Positions 9,712 to 18,476 are shown, counted from the first letter of the stretch. The stretch is 64,000 nt of DNA from Casimicrobium huifangae (GCF_009746125.1 NZ_CP041352.1:303847-367846); one strand, 5' to 3'. Notes: a model not told the origin generated them from the letters alone. Numbers and translations: made by a program.

Positions 9712-10560
9712 ATGCAATTCTTCAAGTATCACGCCCTCGGCAACGACTATCTGGTCATCGATCCGCGCGACTGGCCGACGCAGTTCACCGTGCCGCAGAT
9801 CGTGCGCATCTGTCATCGCAACTATGGCGTTGGCTCCGACGGCATTTTGTGGGGGCCGCTGCCGGCCCGCGATGGCGCTCCGTTTGCGCTGCGCATCTTC
9901 AATCCGGATGGCAGCGAAGCACAGAAAAGCGGGAATGGATTGCGCATCTTCTGCCGTTACCTGTTTGATCGTGGATTGGTGAAACCGGAGCCGTTTCGCG
10001 TTCATACGCCCGGCGGCATTGTTGAAGCGACCGTTCATGATCAAGGCCGTAGCGTGACCGTGCAGATGGGCAGGGTCAGTTTTGATTCGACGAAGATACC
10101 GGTCGCGGGCGTGCCGCGCGAAGTGATCCGTGAGCAGTTGGCGGTCGATGGCGAGACGCTGCAGTTCACCAGTGCAACCGTCGGTAATCCGCATTGCGTC
10201 GTCGAACGCCCGGGCACGACCACGGCGGATGTACATCGACTTGGGCCGTTGGTCGAAAGGCATGCCAACTTTCCCGAGCGCACCAATGTGCAGTTTCTGA
10301 CGGTGCGTGATCGCGCCAATATCGGCATCGAGATATGGGAACGCGGCGCCGGGTATACGCTGGCATCCGGGTCCAGCTCCAGTGCGGCTGCTGCGGTTGC
10401 GCACCGTCTTGGACTGGTCGATCCCGATGTGACCGTACACATGCCAGGCGGACGTATCACGATCAATATTGACCACAACTACGGCATCACGATGACTGGT
10501 CCGGTGACGCGTGTCGCCGACGGCACCATGGCCGCAGAAATGCTGGAGGACGCACAATGA
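9712..10560 (+). CDS. dapF: Diaminopimelate epimerase-like protein lacking both catalytic cysteines
   Basis: A 282-residue DapF-fold protein. DapF interconverts LL- and meso-diaminopimelate with two cysteines acting as acid and base. The frame is intact and the family elements are present (KYHALGNDYLVID, FNPDGSEAQKSGNG, SATVGNPHCV, ERGAGYTLASGS). However, the two catalytic cysteines (QCGNG and LACGTG in known enzymes) are serines here, residues 73 (AGC codon) and 219 (TCC codon), and the usual GET triplet reads GYT. The locus (dapF-DUF484-xerC) is the usual place for dapF. It may be a dedicated isomerase or dehydratase of another substrate, or a divergent epimerase. The symbol reflects family and position, not proven activity. 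Confidence 0.75.
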   Translation: MQFFKYHALGNDYLVIDPRDWPTQFTVPQIVRICHRNYGVGSDGILWGPLPARDGAPFALRIFNPDGSEAQKSGNGLRIFCRYLFDRGLVKPEPFRVHTPGGIVEATVHDQGRSVTVQMGRVSFDSTKIPVAGVPREVIREQLAVDGETLQFTSATVGNPHCVVERPGTTTADVHRLGPLVERHANFPERTNVQFLTVRDRANIGIEIWERGAGYTLASGSSSSAAAAVAHRLGLVDPDVTVHMPGGRITINIDHNYGITMTGPVTRVADGTMAAEMLEDAQ

Positions 10561-11249
10561 GTGATGCAGAGATGGTGAGCGGTGATGACGTCGCAGCATG
10601 GCTGAAAGCGAATCCGGATTTCTTCATGGATCACGCCGACGTGTTTTCGGCAATGCGGGTACCGCATCCGCAGGGTGGGCACGCCATCTCGATGGTGGAG
10701 CGCCAGCTCATTTCACTGCGTGACCGCAACAGCCAGCTTGAGAAGCAATTGCTGGAGTTGATCGGCTACGGTCAGCACAATGATGGACTGATTGAAAAGC
10801 TGCACCGCCTCACACTGGCGCTGCTACGTGCGCCTGATGCTGCACTGACGCTGGCTGTCGTGCAGGAGAGCTTGCGCTCCGACTTTGCCATTCCGTTTTG
10901 CGCCGTGCGCTGGTGGGGTTCGTCGCTCGGTGAGCACGGACTTGAGGAAATGCTCGCGTGCAGCGACGAGCTGCGCAGCTACATCGGCGGTCTCGACCGT
11001 CCATATGTGGGGCCAAATGCAGCGCACGAGTCGCGTGCCTGGCTGGGTGCGGGCAGTGGCGACACCCGATCATTCGCTTATGTGCCTCTGGTTGACGGCG
11101 GAGTGACGGGGGTGTTGATGCTGGCCAGCGAGGATGGCGGACGCTTTACGCCGGACATGGCCACCGACGTCGTCACTCGGCTCGCGCAATTGACCAGCGC
11201 TGCGCTTTCCCGCTTTGCGCAGCGCGGGTTCGAGCCGCAGCTCGCCTGA
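10557..11249 (+). CDS. DUF484 family protein
   Basis: A 230-residue cytoplasmic protein that starts inside the stop of the dapF-like gene (ATGA overlap). The N-terminus, VAAWLKANPDFFMDHADVFSAMRVPHPQGGHAISMVERQLISLRDRN, is the hallmark of DUF484, followed by a GAF-like domain (FAYVPLVDGGVTGVLMLASEDGGRFTPDMATDVVTRLAQL). DUF484 genes commonly sit between dapF and xerC in proteobacteria, and the biochemical role is not established. It was probably translated coupled with its neighbour. Confidence 0.92.
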   Translation: MSDAEMVSGDDVAAWLKANPDFFMDHADVFSAMRVPHPQGGHAISMVERQLISLRDRNSQLEKQLLELIGYGQHNDGLIEKLHRLTLALLRAPDAALTLAVVQESLRSDFAIPFCAVRWWGSSLGEHGLEEMLACSDELRSYIGGLDRPYVGPNAAHESRAWLGAGSGDTRSFAYVPLVDGGVTGVLMLASEDGGRFTPDMATDVVTRLAQLTSAALSRFAQRGFEPQLA

Positions 11250-11289
11250 ACTGCCTGAGCTGACAGGCGACCACCGGCAGCACCTGGCG

Positions 11290-12195
11290 ATGGATCATCA
11301 GGCCGCGCTTGCCTCATTCATTGCCAGCCTGCGCGCGCGCGGCTCCGAGCAAACCCTTGCCCGCTACGAACGAGCTTGCGTTGCCCTGCTCGAGCAACTG
11401 GGTGACAAACCTCTGCAGCAGGCTACTCGACACGATATGCAGCGGGCGCTGGCCCGTCTGCATGCCGGCGGCCTGGCGCCGCGCACGCTGGCGGTCACGC
11501 TTTCCGCATGGCGCACCTGGTTTCGCCACCTCGCGAAAGTTGGCGAAGCCGACCCGGCAGTATTCAGCGGCATCAAGGCGCCACGAGCGCCAAAGCGGCT
11601 GCCAAACGCGTTGACCGAGAGCGAAGCGATGCGGCTGGTTGACGCGCCAGCCTCGGCAGCGGAGCCGCATTCACCCGCGATCGCCGCGCGCGATCAGGCG
11701 ATGTTTGAAGTGCTCTATGGGTGCGGCATCCGCATCGGCGAACTGGTGGGGCTGGACGTTCGCGATGCCGATCTCGATCGCGGTGAGATGCGCGTGTTTG
11801 GCAAGGGGCGAAAGGAACGCGTCGTACCGTTGGGGGCACCGGCGTGCACCGCGATCCGGAAATGGCTCGATCTCAGGTCATCGCTGGTGACCGGGGTGGG
11901 ATTGCCTGCCCTGTTTGTTGGTGCCCGTGGTGAACGCATCAGTCCGCCAGTGGTGCGGCGCGCACTCAAGCTGCGCGCATTGCAGCAGGGCATTTCCAGT
12001 CACGTTTATCCCCATCGCCTGCGCCACTCGTTTGCATCGCACGTGCTGCAGAGCTCGCAGGATCTGCGCGCCGTGCAGGAATTGATGGGGCACGCCAGCA
12101 TTGCGTCGACTCAGGTCTACACGCATCTGGACTTTCAGCATCTCGCCAAGGTGTACGACCAGGCGCATCCACGCGCTCGCAAGCGCAAGGCGTGA
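11290..12195 (+). CDS. xerC: Tyrosine recombinase XerC
   Basis: A 301-residue site-specific recombinase that, with XerD, resolves chromosome dimers at dif. Residues about 5-90 are the SAM-like DNA-binding domain (LASFIASLRARGSEQTLARYERA). The catalytic domain shows Arg in YGCGIRIGELVGLDV, the HRLRHSFASH box and the nucleophile tyrosine in STQVYTHLD. The frame is open from 11215, but that overlaps DUF484. ATG 11290 (MDHQAALASF) gives the family length. The next gene is convergent. Confidence 0.93.
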   Translation: MDHQAALASFIASLRARGSEQTLARYERACVALLEQLGDKPLQQATRHDMQRALARLHAGGLAPRTLAVTLSAWRTWFRHLAKVGEADPAVFSGIKAPRAPKRLPNALTESEAMRLVDAPASAAEPHSPAIAARDQAMFEVLYGCGIRIGELVGLDVRDADLDRGEMRVFGKGRKERVVPLGAPACTAIRKWLDLRSSLVTGVGLPALFVGARGERISPPVVRRALKLRALQQGISSHVYPHRLRHSFASHVLQSSQDLRAVQELMGHASIASTQVYTHLDFQHLAKVYDQAHPRARKRKA

Positions 12196-12224
12196 TCAAG
12201 AGCGCCGAAGCGCAGGTAAAGGCC

Positions 12225-12752
12225 CTAACGGGCCCGAATGAACGTCACCGGATTGCAGTTCAGCGTCGCCGGATTCAGCTCGCGTCCGCTTTGCGGACGA
12301 GCACCGAAGACGACATCCAGCACATCTCCGCGCCATTGCACCCGGTAACTTCCGGCATCGGTGACGTCGTAACCGCCCTGCAACGGGGCGCGGAAGCGGT
12401 AAGTCTTGCCGGCGGGCAGCAACAGGTACTCCGACAGCGACGGCGGCATGCGTTTTGCCATTGCACCGATATATGACACGGGCTTTTCGTCACGCTCAAC
12501 GGTGACGCTATCAGCCAGCCAACCTTCGAACGGCGTATTGCGGCGAAGCAGATATGCAGTTTGCCGGCCACCATTGCGCAACGTCAACGTCAGCATGGCG
12601 GCCTGCCCCGGTCGCAAGCGGGCGGGCATCGATGCGCTGCAGGAGAGAGACTCAGGCATCGACACCGTCGCCGCGCCACCGATACCGGGCAAGACACCCG
12701 ATACCAGCAACGCGGCTGTCGCCAGCGCGTGACGAACAGCGCTGCGGCGGAC
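12225..12752 (-). CDS. Small secreted protein resembling the N-terminal domain of the adjacent M35 protease
   Basis: A protein of about 175 residues starting at GTG 12752, with a signal-like start (RRSAVRHALATAALLVSGVLPGIGGAA). No catalytic motif. The middle (LTLTLRNGGRQTAYLLRRNTPFEGWL, VERDEKPVSYIGAMAKRMPP, LLLPAGKTYRFRAPL) lines up by eye with the region after the signal peptide of the protease at 12817-13899 (FTNTGSAAVTLPQWLL, VTRNGAAVPYTAALVKRAHP, VLMPGQSITASYEL). It follows the protease gene on the same strand after 64 bases. An inhibitor, chaperone or detached pro-domain are reasonable guesses, none proven. Confidence 0.6.
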   Translation of the reverse strand, partial: VRRSAVRHALATAALLVSGVLPGIGGAATVSMPESLSCSASMPARLRPGQAAMLTLTLRNGGRQTAYLLRRNTPFEGWLADSVTVERDEKPVSYIGAMAKRMPPSLSEYLLLPAGKTYRFRAPLQGGYDVTDAGSYRVQWRGDVLDVVFGARPQSGRELNPATLNCNPVTFIRAR

Positions 12753-12816
12753 GTGCGCACCAGTCGGCGACAATCTGCCGCAAGGGGCTGACACGACCGA
12801 CCACCGCATCAGCCGC

Positions 12817-13899
12817 TTACTGCTGCGCCGGTGTGTTCTCGGCGAAGTACTCGTGACTGTCGGCGTTCATGATCGCCTGTGACGGATTGCTGATTGCGAG
12901 GCTCTTTGCCGCACTCTGACCGTAGGCGTAGTCCTGGGTGCCAGCCACCACCGTAAAGTGCGAGGTCTCGTGAACGAGCGTTCCCGCCTTGGAATCGGTG
13001 CCGGTAGCCGGGGCGTTCCAGAACGCGCCGCAGAGATAAATCTTGTACGGTTGCGACGGATAGACGTAGGCGTAGGTGTTGGTCTTCTTGCAGCTGCAGT
13101 CAAACACAATCGGCTGTGTGTTGTAGACACTTGAAATGTTGGTGTAGTGCGACTTCACCGTATTCCAGTTCGCCGACGAATAGGTGCCGAACCACGTGCT
13201 GTAACGCGGCGTTCCCGACGGCGTGGTGTTGGTCAGGTAGTTTTTGGCGCCATCGGAATAGACCAGCGCATTGCCGAGCGCGGTGACCAGCGACGACTTC
13301 TGGCTGGCGGTGCACTTGCCGGTGTAGCTGATGCCGCCGGCGCCTGCGGCCTTGCTGTAGTCGATATCAGTAATGATGTCGCGGAACGGATTTGCCTCGA
13401 CGCCAATACTGATGCTCTCCGACGGTTGCACGTTGCTGGTTGCAGCATTCTGCGCGACCGTGCCAAAGCTCACCTCAAACGAACCGCCGGAGCTGAGATC
13501 GAATGTGCTCGACAATTCGTAGGAAGCAGTGATCGACTGCCCCGGCATCAGCACCACCAGCTCATCGGCCGTCGGGTGGGCGCGTTTGACCAGCGCGGCC
13601 GTATAGGGCACCGCGGCGCCATTGCGGGTGACTTTCAGGAAGGAGCGATCGACTTCATCGCCATCGAGCAACCATTGCGGCAGCGTGACTGCTGCAGAGC
13701 CAGTGTTGGTGAACTGCACGCTGACCGTCACATCATCGGCGGCGCGGTGATAGGCCTTGGCCGATTGCACGGAGGTTTGCACGGACGCAACGTCCCCGCC
13801 CTGCACATTGTCGAGAGAGCGATCGCGCGGTGCTGCGTGAGCGGATGCGATACCAGCGGCGAGCGCCGTCAGGGCGCACAGTTGCCAAATGCGTTTCAT
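12817..13899 (-). CDS. M35 family (aspzincin) secreted metalloendopeptidase
   Basis: A 360-residue secreted protease. Signal peptide is about residues 1-24 (MKRIWQLCALTALAAGIASAHA). An Ig-like N-terminal domain occupies about 45-150. The C-terminal half is the M35 catalytic domain: the zinc helix is VHETSHF (HExxH), followed by the aspzincin motif GTQDYAYG, whose Asp is the third ligand. Several cysteines (CTASQ, FDCSCKK, YLCGAF) suggest disulfides. Start ATG 13899 was chosen over the TTG one codon upstream. The family includes deuterolysins and peptidyl-Lys metalloendopeptidases. Confidence 0.9.
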   Translation of the reverse strand: MKRIWQLCALTALAAGIASAHAAPRDRSLDNVQGGDVASVQTSVQSAKAYHRAADDVTVSVQFTNTGSAAVTLPQWLLDGDEVDRSFLKVTRNGAAVPYTAALVKRAHPTADELVVLMPGQSITASYELSSTFDLSSGGSFEVSFGTVAQNAATSNVQPSESISIGVEANPFRDIITDIDYSKAAGAGGISYTGKCTASQKSSLVTALGNALVYSDGAKNYLTNTTPSGTPRYSTWFGTYSSANWNTVKSHYTNISSVYNTQPIVFDCSCKKTNTYAYVYPSQPYKIYLCGAFWNAPATGTDSKAGTLVHETSHFTVVAGTQDYAYGQSAAKSLAISNPSQAIMNADSHEYFAENTPAQQ

Positions 13900-14015
13900 C
13901 AATACTGCTCCTTATGCCTTGTTCATTGGTATTTGTGATGTTTCGGCGGGCTTTTGGCCACGAAACATCGCAAAACTATGACATTTGCATTGGGGCGTCA
14001 ATTGCTTGCCGCATT

Positions 14016-14564
14016 TCAAACGGGGCGAGGTAAACGACTGCGAATCCGCCGCATGCGTGCCACCGCCGGACGCAACCACCACCACGTAAACAGCAGGTAG
14101 CCATTCAGTGCGAACCAGAATCCCATCACCGGCAGACCAATCACCACGGGCCATCCGAGTGCGCTTACCCACTCACTCAAGGCCGGCAACCAGCCGCTGG
14201 CGCCTGCGGCAGCGTGGTTGAACACGGGCATCACCTGTTCGCCGGGTAGCACGGCGCTGCCGATCTGGAAGGCCAGCGCGTAGAGCGGCACGATGGTAAA
14301 CGGGTTGGTGTAGAACGTCGTCGCCACCCCCATCACCACATTGGCCCGCAGCATCGAACACAGCACGATGGTTGCGGCCACCTGCAGCGGCCCCGGAATG
14401 AGTCCGCAGAGCAGGCCGATGGCGAGGCCACGGGCAAGCGGCCGTCGCGTAAAGGCAAATAGCTCATGACGGTCGAGCCACGGCTTCGCCCAGGCCAGTG
14501 ATGGCCGGTCCAGCTCGGCCAGTATCCGCGGCTCAATCTGTCGCAACCAGCGCCTGATGCGCAT
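14016..14564 (-). CDS. DUF2062 membrane protein
   Basis: A 182-residue protein with the DUF2062 signature (FAFTRRPLARGLAIGLLCGLIPGPLQVAATIVLCSMLRANVVMGVATTFYTNPFTIVPLYALAFQIG) and about three to four membrane segments; the C-terminus is basic. It starts 3 bases after the stop of the TerC/Alx gene, so it is probably the third gene of the riboswitch-led operon. The function of the family is not established. The link to manganese handling is suggested only by this context. Confidence 0.88.
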   Translation of the reverse strand: MRIRRWLRQIEPRILAELDRPSLAWAKPWLDRHELFAFTRRPLARGLAIGLLCGLIPGPLQVAATIVLCSMLRANVVMGVATTFYTNPFTIVPLYALAFQIGSAVLPGEQVMPVFNHAAAGASGWLPALSEWVSALGWPVVIGLPVMGFWFALNGYLLFTWWWLRPAVARMRRIRSRLPRPV

Positions 14565-14567
14565 GGC

Positions 14568-15533
14568 TCAGCCCTCCTTAGTACGGGAGGCGTTGCGGGA
14601 AGTCCACAGCGACGCCAGCATCGATGATGCAATGATCGCAGCGGTCACCGCGAGTGCAATGCCAACGGGAATCTTGTAGACATCCAGCAGCAGCATCTTG
14701 CCGCCGATGAACACCAGCACCAGCGCCAGACCGTAGGCCAGCAGGTGGAAGCGGCCGGCGAGGTCGGCCAGCAGGAAGTACAGCGCGCGCAGGCCGAGAA
14801 TGGCGAAGATGTTCGCGGTGAGCACGATGAACGGGTCATCGGTAATGGCAAAGATGGCGGGGATGGAGTCCACCGCAAAGATCACGTCGGTGGTGCCGAT
14901 CATCACCAGCACCACAAACAGCGGCGTGTAGTGCTTGACGCCATTGACCATGGTGGTGAGCTTCTCGCCGTCAAAGTTCGGTGCAATTTTCATGTGTCCG
15001 CGCAGCCACTTGAGCACCGGGTTCTGGTTTATGTCCGGCTCCTTGCCGGCTGCGAGCCACATTTTGGCGCCGGTGAAGACCAGGAAGGCGCCGAACAGAT
15101 AGAGCACCCAGTGAAACTTGGCCAGCAGCCACGCCCCCACCAGGATCAGGATTGCGCGCAGCACGATGGCGCCAATGATGCCGATGATCAGCGCGCGCTT
15201 CTGGAACTCGGCAGGAACCGCGAAGTAAGTGAACAGCATCAGGAAGACGAAGATGTTGTCCACCGACAGGCTCTTCTCGACGAGGTAGCCAGTGATGAAC
15301 TGCATCGACGTCTCGTTGGCAACGCTTCGACCCTGCGTACCGTCGAGGTACCACCACAGCAGGGCGACGAAAACGAAGGCCAGCGCGAACCAGAGCAGGC
15401 TCCAGCCGACGGCCTCGCGGGTGCTGACCCGATGCGCCCCCTGCTTTTGCATGACCAGCAGGTCAACCGCAATCGCAATCACGACAAAGACGGCAAAGCC
15501 CGTCCACATCCACCATGTACCAATGGTTTCCAT
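14568..15533 (-). CDS. TerC/Alx family membrane protein
   Basis: A 321-residue integral membrane protein of the TerC/Alx group: WSLLWFALAFVFVALLWWYLDG, the acidic-motif segment EKSLSVDNIFVFLMLFTYFAVP, and VIFAVDSIPAIFAITDDPFIVLTANIFAILGLRALYFLLA. The conserved Asp residues lie inside membrane helices. E. coli Alx exports Mn2+. The start METIGTWWMW at 15533 fits the family better than the in-frame Met at 15590. It lies 73 bases downstream of a second, shorter TerC gene, which is itself preceded by a manganese riboswitch. Confidence 0.9.
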   Translation of the reverse strand: METIGTWWMWTGFAVFVVIAIAVDLLVMQKQGAHRVSTREAVGWSLLWFALAFVFVALLWWYLDGTQGRSVANETSMQFITGYLVEKSLSVDNIFVFLMLFTYFAVPAEFQKRALIIGIIGAIVLRAILILVGAWLLAKFHWVLYLFGAFLVFTGAKMWLAAGKEPDINQNPVLKWLRGHMKIAPNFDGEKLTTMVNGVKHYTPLFVVLVMIGTTDVIFAVDSIPAIFAITDDPFIVLTANIFAILGLRALYFLLADLAGRFHLLAYGLALVLVFIGGKMLLLDVYKIPVGIALAVTAAIIASSMLASLWTSRNASRTKEG

Positions 15534-15606
15534 ATTCGTTCCAGATTGTGCGCCGCCCGGCCTGACGTAGCAGGCCGTCTTCAGCGGCAATTGAGGGATG
15601 CGTCCG

Positions 15607-16320
15607 TCAGGCGGCGCCGCTGATCGAGGCGACGGCTTTGGTCTGCGTCGCGCGGTTGCGACGGTGGCGCAGGATGAACGCGCCGAGAATGGCGAACGTC
15701 AGGATCGCGCCGCTCACTTCATCAAACCAGGAATGCGACGGCAGATACTCGCTCAGCAATTTTTCATCGAGGATCATCTGAGTCGCGGTCCAGATCAGCA
15801 CGCCAGCGCCGACGGTGATGATCCACGGATGACGGTCAACCAGCTTGAGCACCAGCGTCGAGCCCCAGATCATGATTGGCACACTGATCAGCAGGCCAAG
15901 GACAACGAGCAGGAAGCTGCCCTGCGCCGCACCGGCAACGCCCAGCACGTTGTCGACGCCCATCAACGCATCTGCGACGACGATGGTCTTCAGCGCGCCC
16001 CAAAAATTGGTGCTCGCGGTGACGTGGTCATCACCGGCATCGTCGGGCGGACTCATCAGTTTGTATGCAACCGGCAGCAAGAGCAGGCCACCTGCCAGCA
16101 TCAGGCCGGGGATTTTCAGCAGCCAGACGATGCCAAGCGTGAACGCGATGCGGATCGCGATCGCACCTGCGGTGCCCCAGAGAATCACCCGTTTCTGCAA
16201 ATGCGCCGGCACGTTGCGGGCGGCGAGACCGATGACCAGCGCATTGTCGCCAGCGAGCACCAGGTCAATGACGATGATGGTCAGCAAGGCCATCAGGAAG
16301 GTGGTGGAAAAGATGTCCAT
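15607..16320 (-). CDS. TerC family protein, YjbE-type integral membrane protein
   Basis: A 237-residue TerC-fold protein of the YjbE subgroup. It has about seven hydrophobic helices and two related halves, with acidic motifs IDLVLAGDNALVIGLAARNVP and ADALMGVDNVLGVAGAAQGS. The ATG at 16320 (MDIFSTTFLMALL) is right: the longer frame to 16500 runs into the riboswitch aptamer. No clear Shine-Dalgarno sequence precedes the ATG. It is the first gene of an operon with a second TerC protein and DUF2062. Manganese efflux, or metal loading of exported proteins, is the likely role from family and riboswitch. Confidence 0.9.
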   Translation of the reverse strand: MDIFSTTFLMALLTIIVIDLVLAGDNALVIGLAARNVPAHLQKRVILWGTAGAIAIRIAFTLGIVWLLKIPGLMLAGGLLLLPVAYKLMSPPDDAGDDHVTASTNFWGALKTIVVADALMGVDNVLGVAGAAQGSFLLVVLGLLISVPIMIWGSTLVLKLVDRHPWIITVGAGVLIWTATQMILDEKLLSEYLPSHSWFDEVSGAILTFAILGAFILRHRRNRATQTKAVASISGAA

Positions 16321-16460
16321 GGGTAGTAGTGGTTCGCGATTGCGCTGATAACAACAGTCTTTCGGCGCAGGGCAAGGACCGCCGCCGGGGAACGCACATG
16401 GAATGGTCAGGTGACCCGTGCCTTCGCCAGCAGCCGCACATGCCGTGCAGTTCAATAGCG

Positions 16461-16565
16461 AAGGTCTTGCTAGACGGCCCGGACGCGGACCATCCACCAC
16501 AACCGGAGGACCACCGGGGGTGATCGCTCGTACTGACGACTGTGGTGCGGGAGCTACTCCCCTTC
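16461..16565 (-). promoter_or_regulatory. yybP-ykoY manganese riboswitch aptamer
   Basis: On the minus strand this leader has the invariant pieces of the yybP-ykoY aptamer in order: AAGGGGAGTAGC (from about 16564), GTCGTCA (16540-16534), variable paired arms, and TAGCAAGACCTT (16472-16461). The terminal AAGG and CCTT close P1. The class senses Mn2+ and usually turns on export genes such as mntP, alx and yybP. Here it lies 140 bases before a TerC-family gene. No U-rich terminator is visible in the 140 bases, so control at translation initiation seems more likely. Confidence 0.93.
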
Positions 16566-17052
16566 AATTCTGCGATTTTGACACGGCAGGACTAATTCGC
16601 AAACAGAAATTTGCGGCTACTTTTTGTTGAAATCCAATACACGTAAGGCCTGCAGCCTGATTTACGAAATTTGCGACTTTGTCGAAATTGCTCTCTGAGC
16701 CCTCGTCAAATGGTCATTTCAAAGAAAAGCCATTAAATATGTAAAAACGAGACGTAGTGTTTCGGTAATTGCGTCATTGGTACCAAGGCGATTCTTTGAT
16801 GTCCAGGCTGCGATACAGGTGGCCGGTCGGCGCTGACACCGCAATCAACGCGCTGAGCACTGCTCACGCAGCGGCGGAAAGGGAAGTGCCCGCCCTTTGC
16901 CACGCCGTCCCCACGATTGGGCGCTTGTCCAAAATATTTTCAATCTGTCGCTGGATGACAGCGCTAACAGGAGACTACAGCGGATAATCATTGGCGATGG
17001 CAATGAGGAGCGTTGCCGTATGCACATGTTGCAAAACACAGGAGGAAACCCC
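16566..17052. other. 487-base intergenic region
   Basis: No gene is supported here. It separates the riboswitch-led TerC operon (minus) from a sugar-type ABC operon (plus) and must hold both promoters. The part from 16566 to 16760 is AT-rich compared with its surroundings. A perfect 10-base palindrome, TTGGTACCAA, lies at 16777-16786, a possible regulator operator. GGAGGAAACC immediately before 17053 is a strong ribosome site. Confidence 0.6.
16777..16786. promoter_or_regulatory. Palindrome TTGGTACCAA, possible operator
   Basis: A perfect 10-base inverted repeat 267 bases upstream of the ABC operon start. GntR-type sugar regulators bind related TGGTNNACCA-like palindromes, so this is a candidate operator. 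It occurs once and no regulator gene is adjacent, so the call is weak. Confidence 0.25.
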
Positions 17053-18441
17053 ATGACCCGCACCACCCGCGTCGCGCGTACTGCGCTCGCCATCGCCACT
17101 GCCTGCGCACTCGCTGCGCCCGCGCTGGCCCAGGAAAAAGTCACCGTATGGTTCACCAAAGGCTTCTACAAGGCCGAGGATGACGCGCTCTACGAAGTCA
17201 TCAAGAAGTACGAAGCGAAGAACCCTGGAGTCAAGGTCGATCTCTCGCTGTATGGCACCGAGGACTGCAACACCAAATCGGTCGGTGCGGTTGATTCCGG
17301 CACGCCGCCGGACGTTGGCTTCTGCACGACGTATGACTTCCGCGTCACTGGCAAGTGGGCCTACGAAGGCAAGCTGGAAGACGTGACCGACATCATCGCG
17401 CCGCTGTCGGACAAATTCCTGCCGACCACCACGTCGACGACCTATCTCTACAACGACAAGGCCAAGCGCAAGGCGTATTACGCCATGCCGATCCAGCGCC
17501 AGACGATGCACTTCAACTACTGGAAGGACATGCTGGAGGAAGCCGGATTCAAGGAGAACCAGATTCCCAATACCTGGAATGAGTTCTGGGGCTTCTGGTG
17601 CGACAAGGTGCAGCCGGCTTACCGCAAGAAAACCGGCAAGCGCATCTTCGCCATTGGCCATCCGATGGGCGTGGCGGCGTCCGATACCTTCTATTCGTTC
17701 CTGACCTTTGCTGCTGCCCACAACGCGCAGATCGTTGATGAGAACGGCAAGATCGTGCTCGACCAGCCGAAAAATCGTCAGGCGATGATCAACGCGGTGC
17801 GCGACTATTCGAGCATTGCCGAGAAGGGCTGCACGCCGCCGTCGTCGGTGAACTGGCTTGATCCTGACAACAACGTCGCCTTCCACAACAAGCAGACGAT
17901 TGCCACGCACAACGCGACGATCTCGATCGCCGCCAAGTGGCTGGACGATGCGAAGAACCAGTCGCTGACGGCTGAACAACGCGCCCAGGCCGACAAAAAC
18001 TACAAGGAAAACGTGCGCACCATCGGCTTTCCGAAGAAGCCCGACGGCAGCACCATGACGCATCTGGTGGCGGTGAAGACGGCGGTCGTGTTTGCCGAAG
18101 GCAAGAACAAACGTCGCGGCAAGGAATTCCTTGCCTTCCTGATGCAGGATGAAAACCTGACGCCGTTCGTCGAAGGCTCGCTCGGCCGCTGGTATCCGGT
18201 AACCAAGAGCGGCGCAACACGCCCGTTCTGGACTGATGGCACCGATTTCCATCGCGCCAAGGTCTATGGCCAATTCAACGAATACACGCAGCCGTTCCAG
18301 TTCGTCTACAACTACAAGTTCACCATCGTGAACTCGGAAAACGTTTGGGCCAAGGCGATTCAGCGTGTGGTTAACGACAAGGTGAAGCCTGAGCAAGCGA
18401 CCGACGAGATGATTGCCCGCATCAAGCAGCTTGCCGGGTAG
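17053..18441 (+). CDS. Sugar-type ABC transporter substrate-binding protein, family 1
   Basis: A 462-residue extracellular solute-binding protein. ATG 17053 follows GGAGGAAACC and starts a signal peptide (MTRTTRVARTALAIATACALAAPALAQ). The body has family 1 features: WFTKGFYKAEDDALYEVIKKYEAKNPGVKVDL, a Trp-rich middle (WNEFWGFWCDKV), and IAAKWLDDAKNQ. It heads an operon with two MalFG-like permeases at 18527-20245. The ligand is unknown. It is longer than typical glycerol-phosphate or maltose binders. Confidence 0.9.
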   Translation: MTRTTRVARTALAIATACALAAPALAQEKVTVWFTKGFYKAEDDALYEVIKKYEAKNPGVKVDLSLYGTEDCNTKSVGAVDSGTPPDVGFCTTYDFRVTGKWAYEGKLEDVTDIIAPLSDKFLPTTTSTTYLYNDKAKRKAYYAMPIQRQTMHFNYWKDMLEEAGFKENQIPNTWNEFWGFWCDKVQPAYRKKTGKRIFAIGHPMGVAASDTFYSFLTFAAAHNAQIVDENGKIVLDQPKNRQAMINAVRDYSSIAEKGCTPPSSVNWLDPDNNVAFHNKQTIATHNATISIAAKWLDDAKNQSLTAEQRAQADKNYKENVRTIGFPKKPDGSTMTHLVAVKTAVVFAEGKNKRRGKEFLAFLMQDENLTPFVEGSLGRWYPVTKSGATRPFWTDGTDFHRAKVYGQFNEYTQPFQFVYNYKFTIVNSENVWAKAIQRVVNDKVKPEQATDEMIARIKQLAG

Positions 18442-18476
18442 TTCATCCAACGCCCGATGGGTGACCTGTGACGGGT

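Noticed and set aside
16321..16500. N-terminal extension of the YjbE-type TerC protein
   Set aside because: The added 60 residues are translated from the riboswitch leader and resemble no protein; the family begins at 16320.
16975..18450. Long antisense open frame (about 490 codons) opposite the binding-protein gene
   Set aside because: It mirrors a clear ABC binding-protein gene, has no recognisable domain or start context, and such frames are expected in high G+C DNA.
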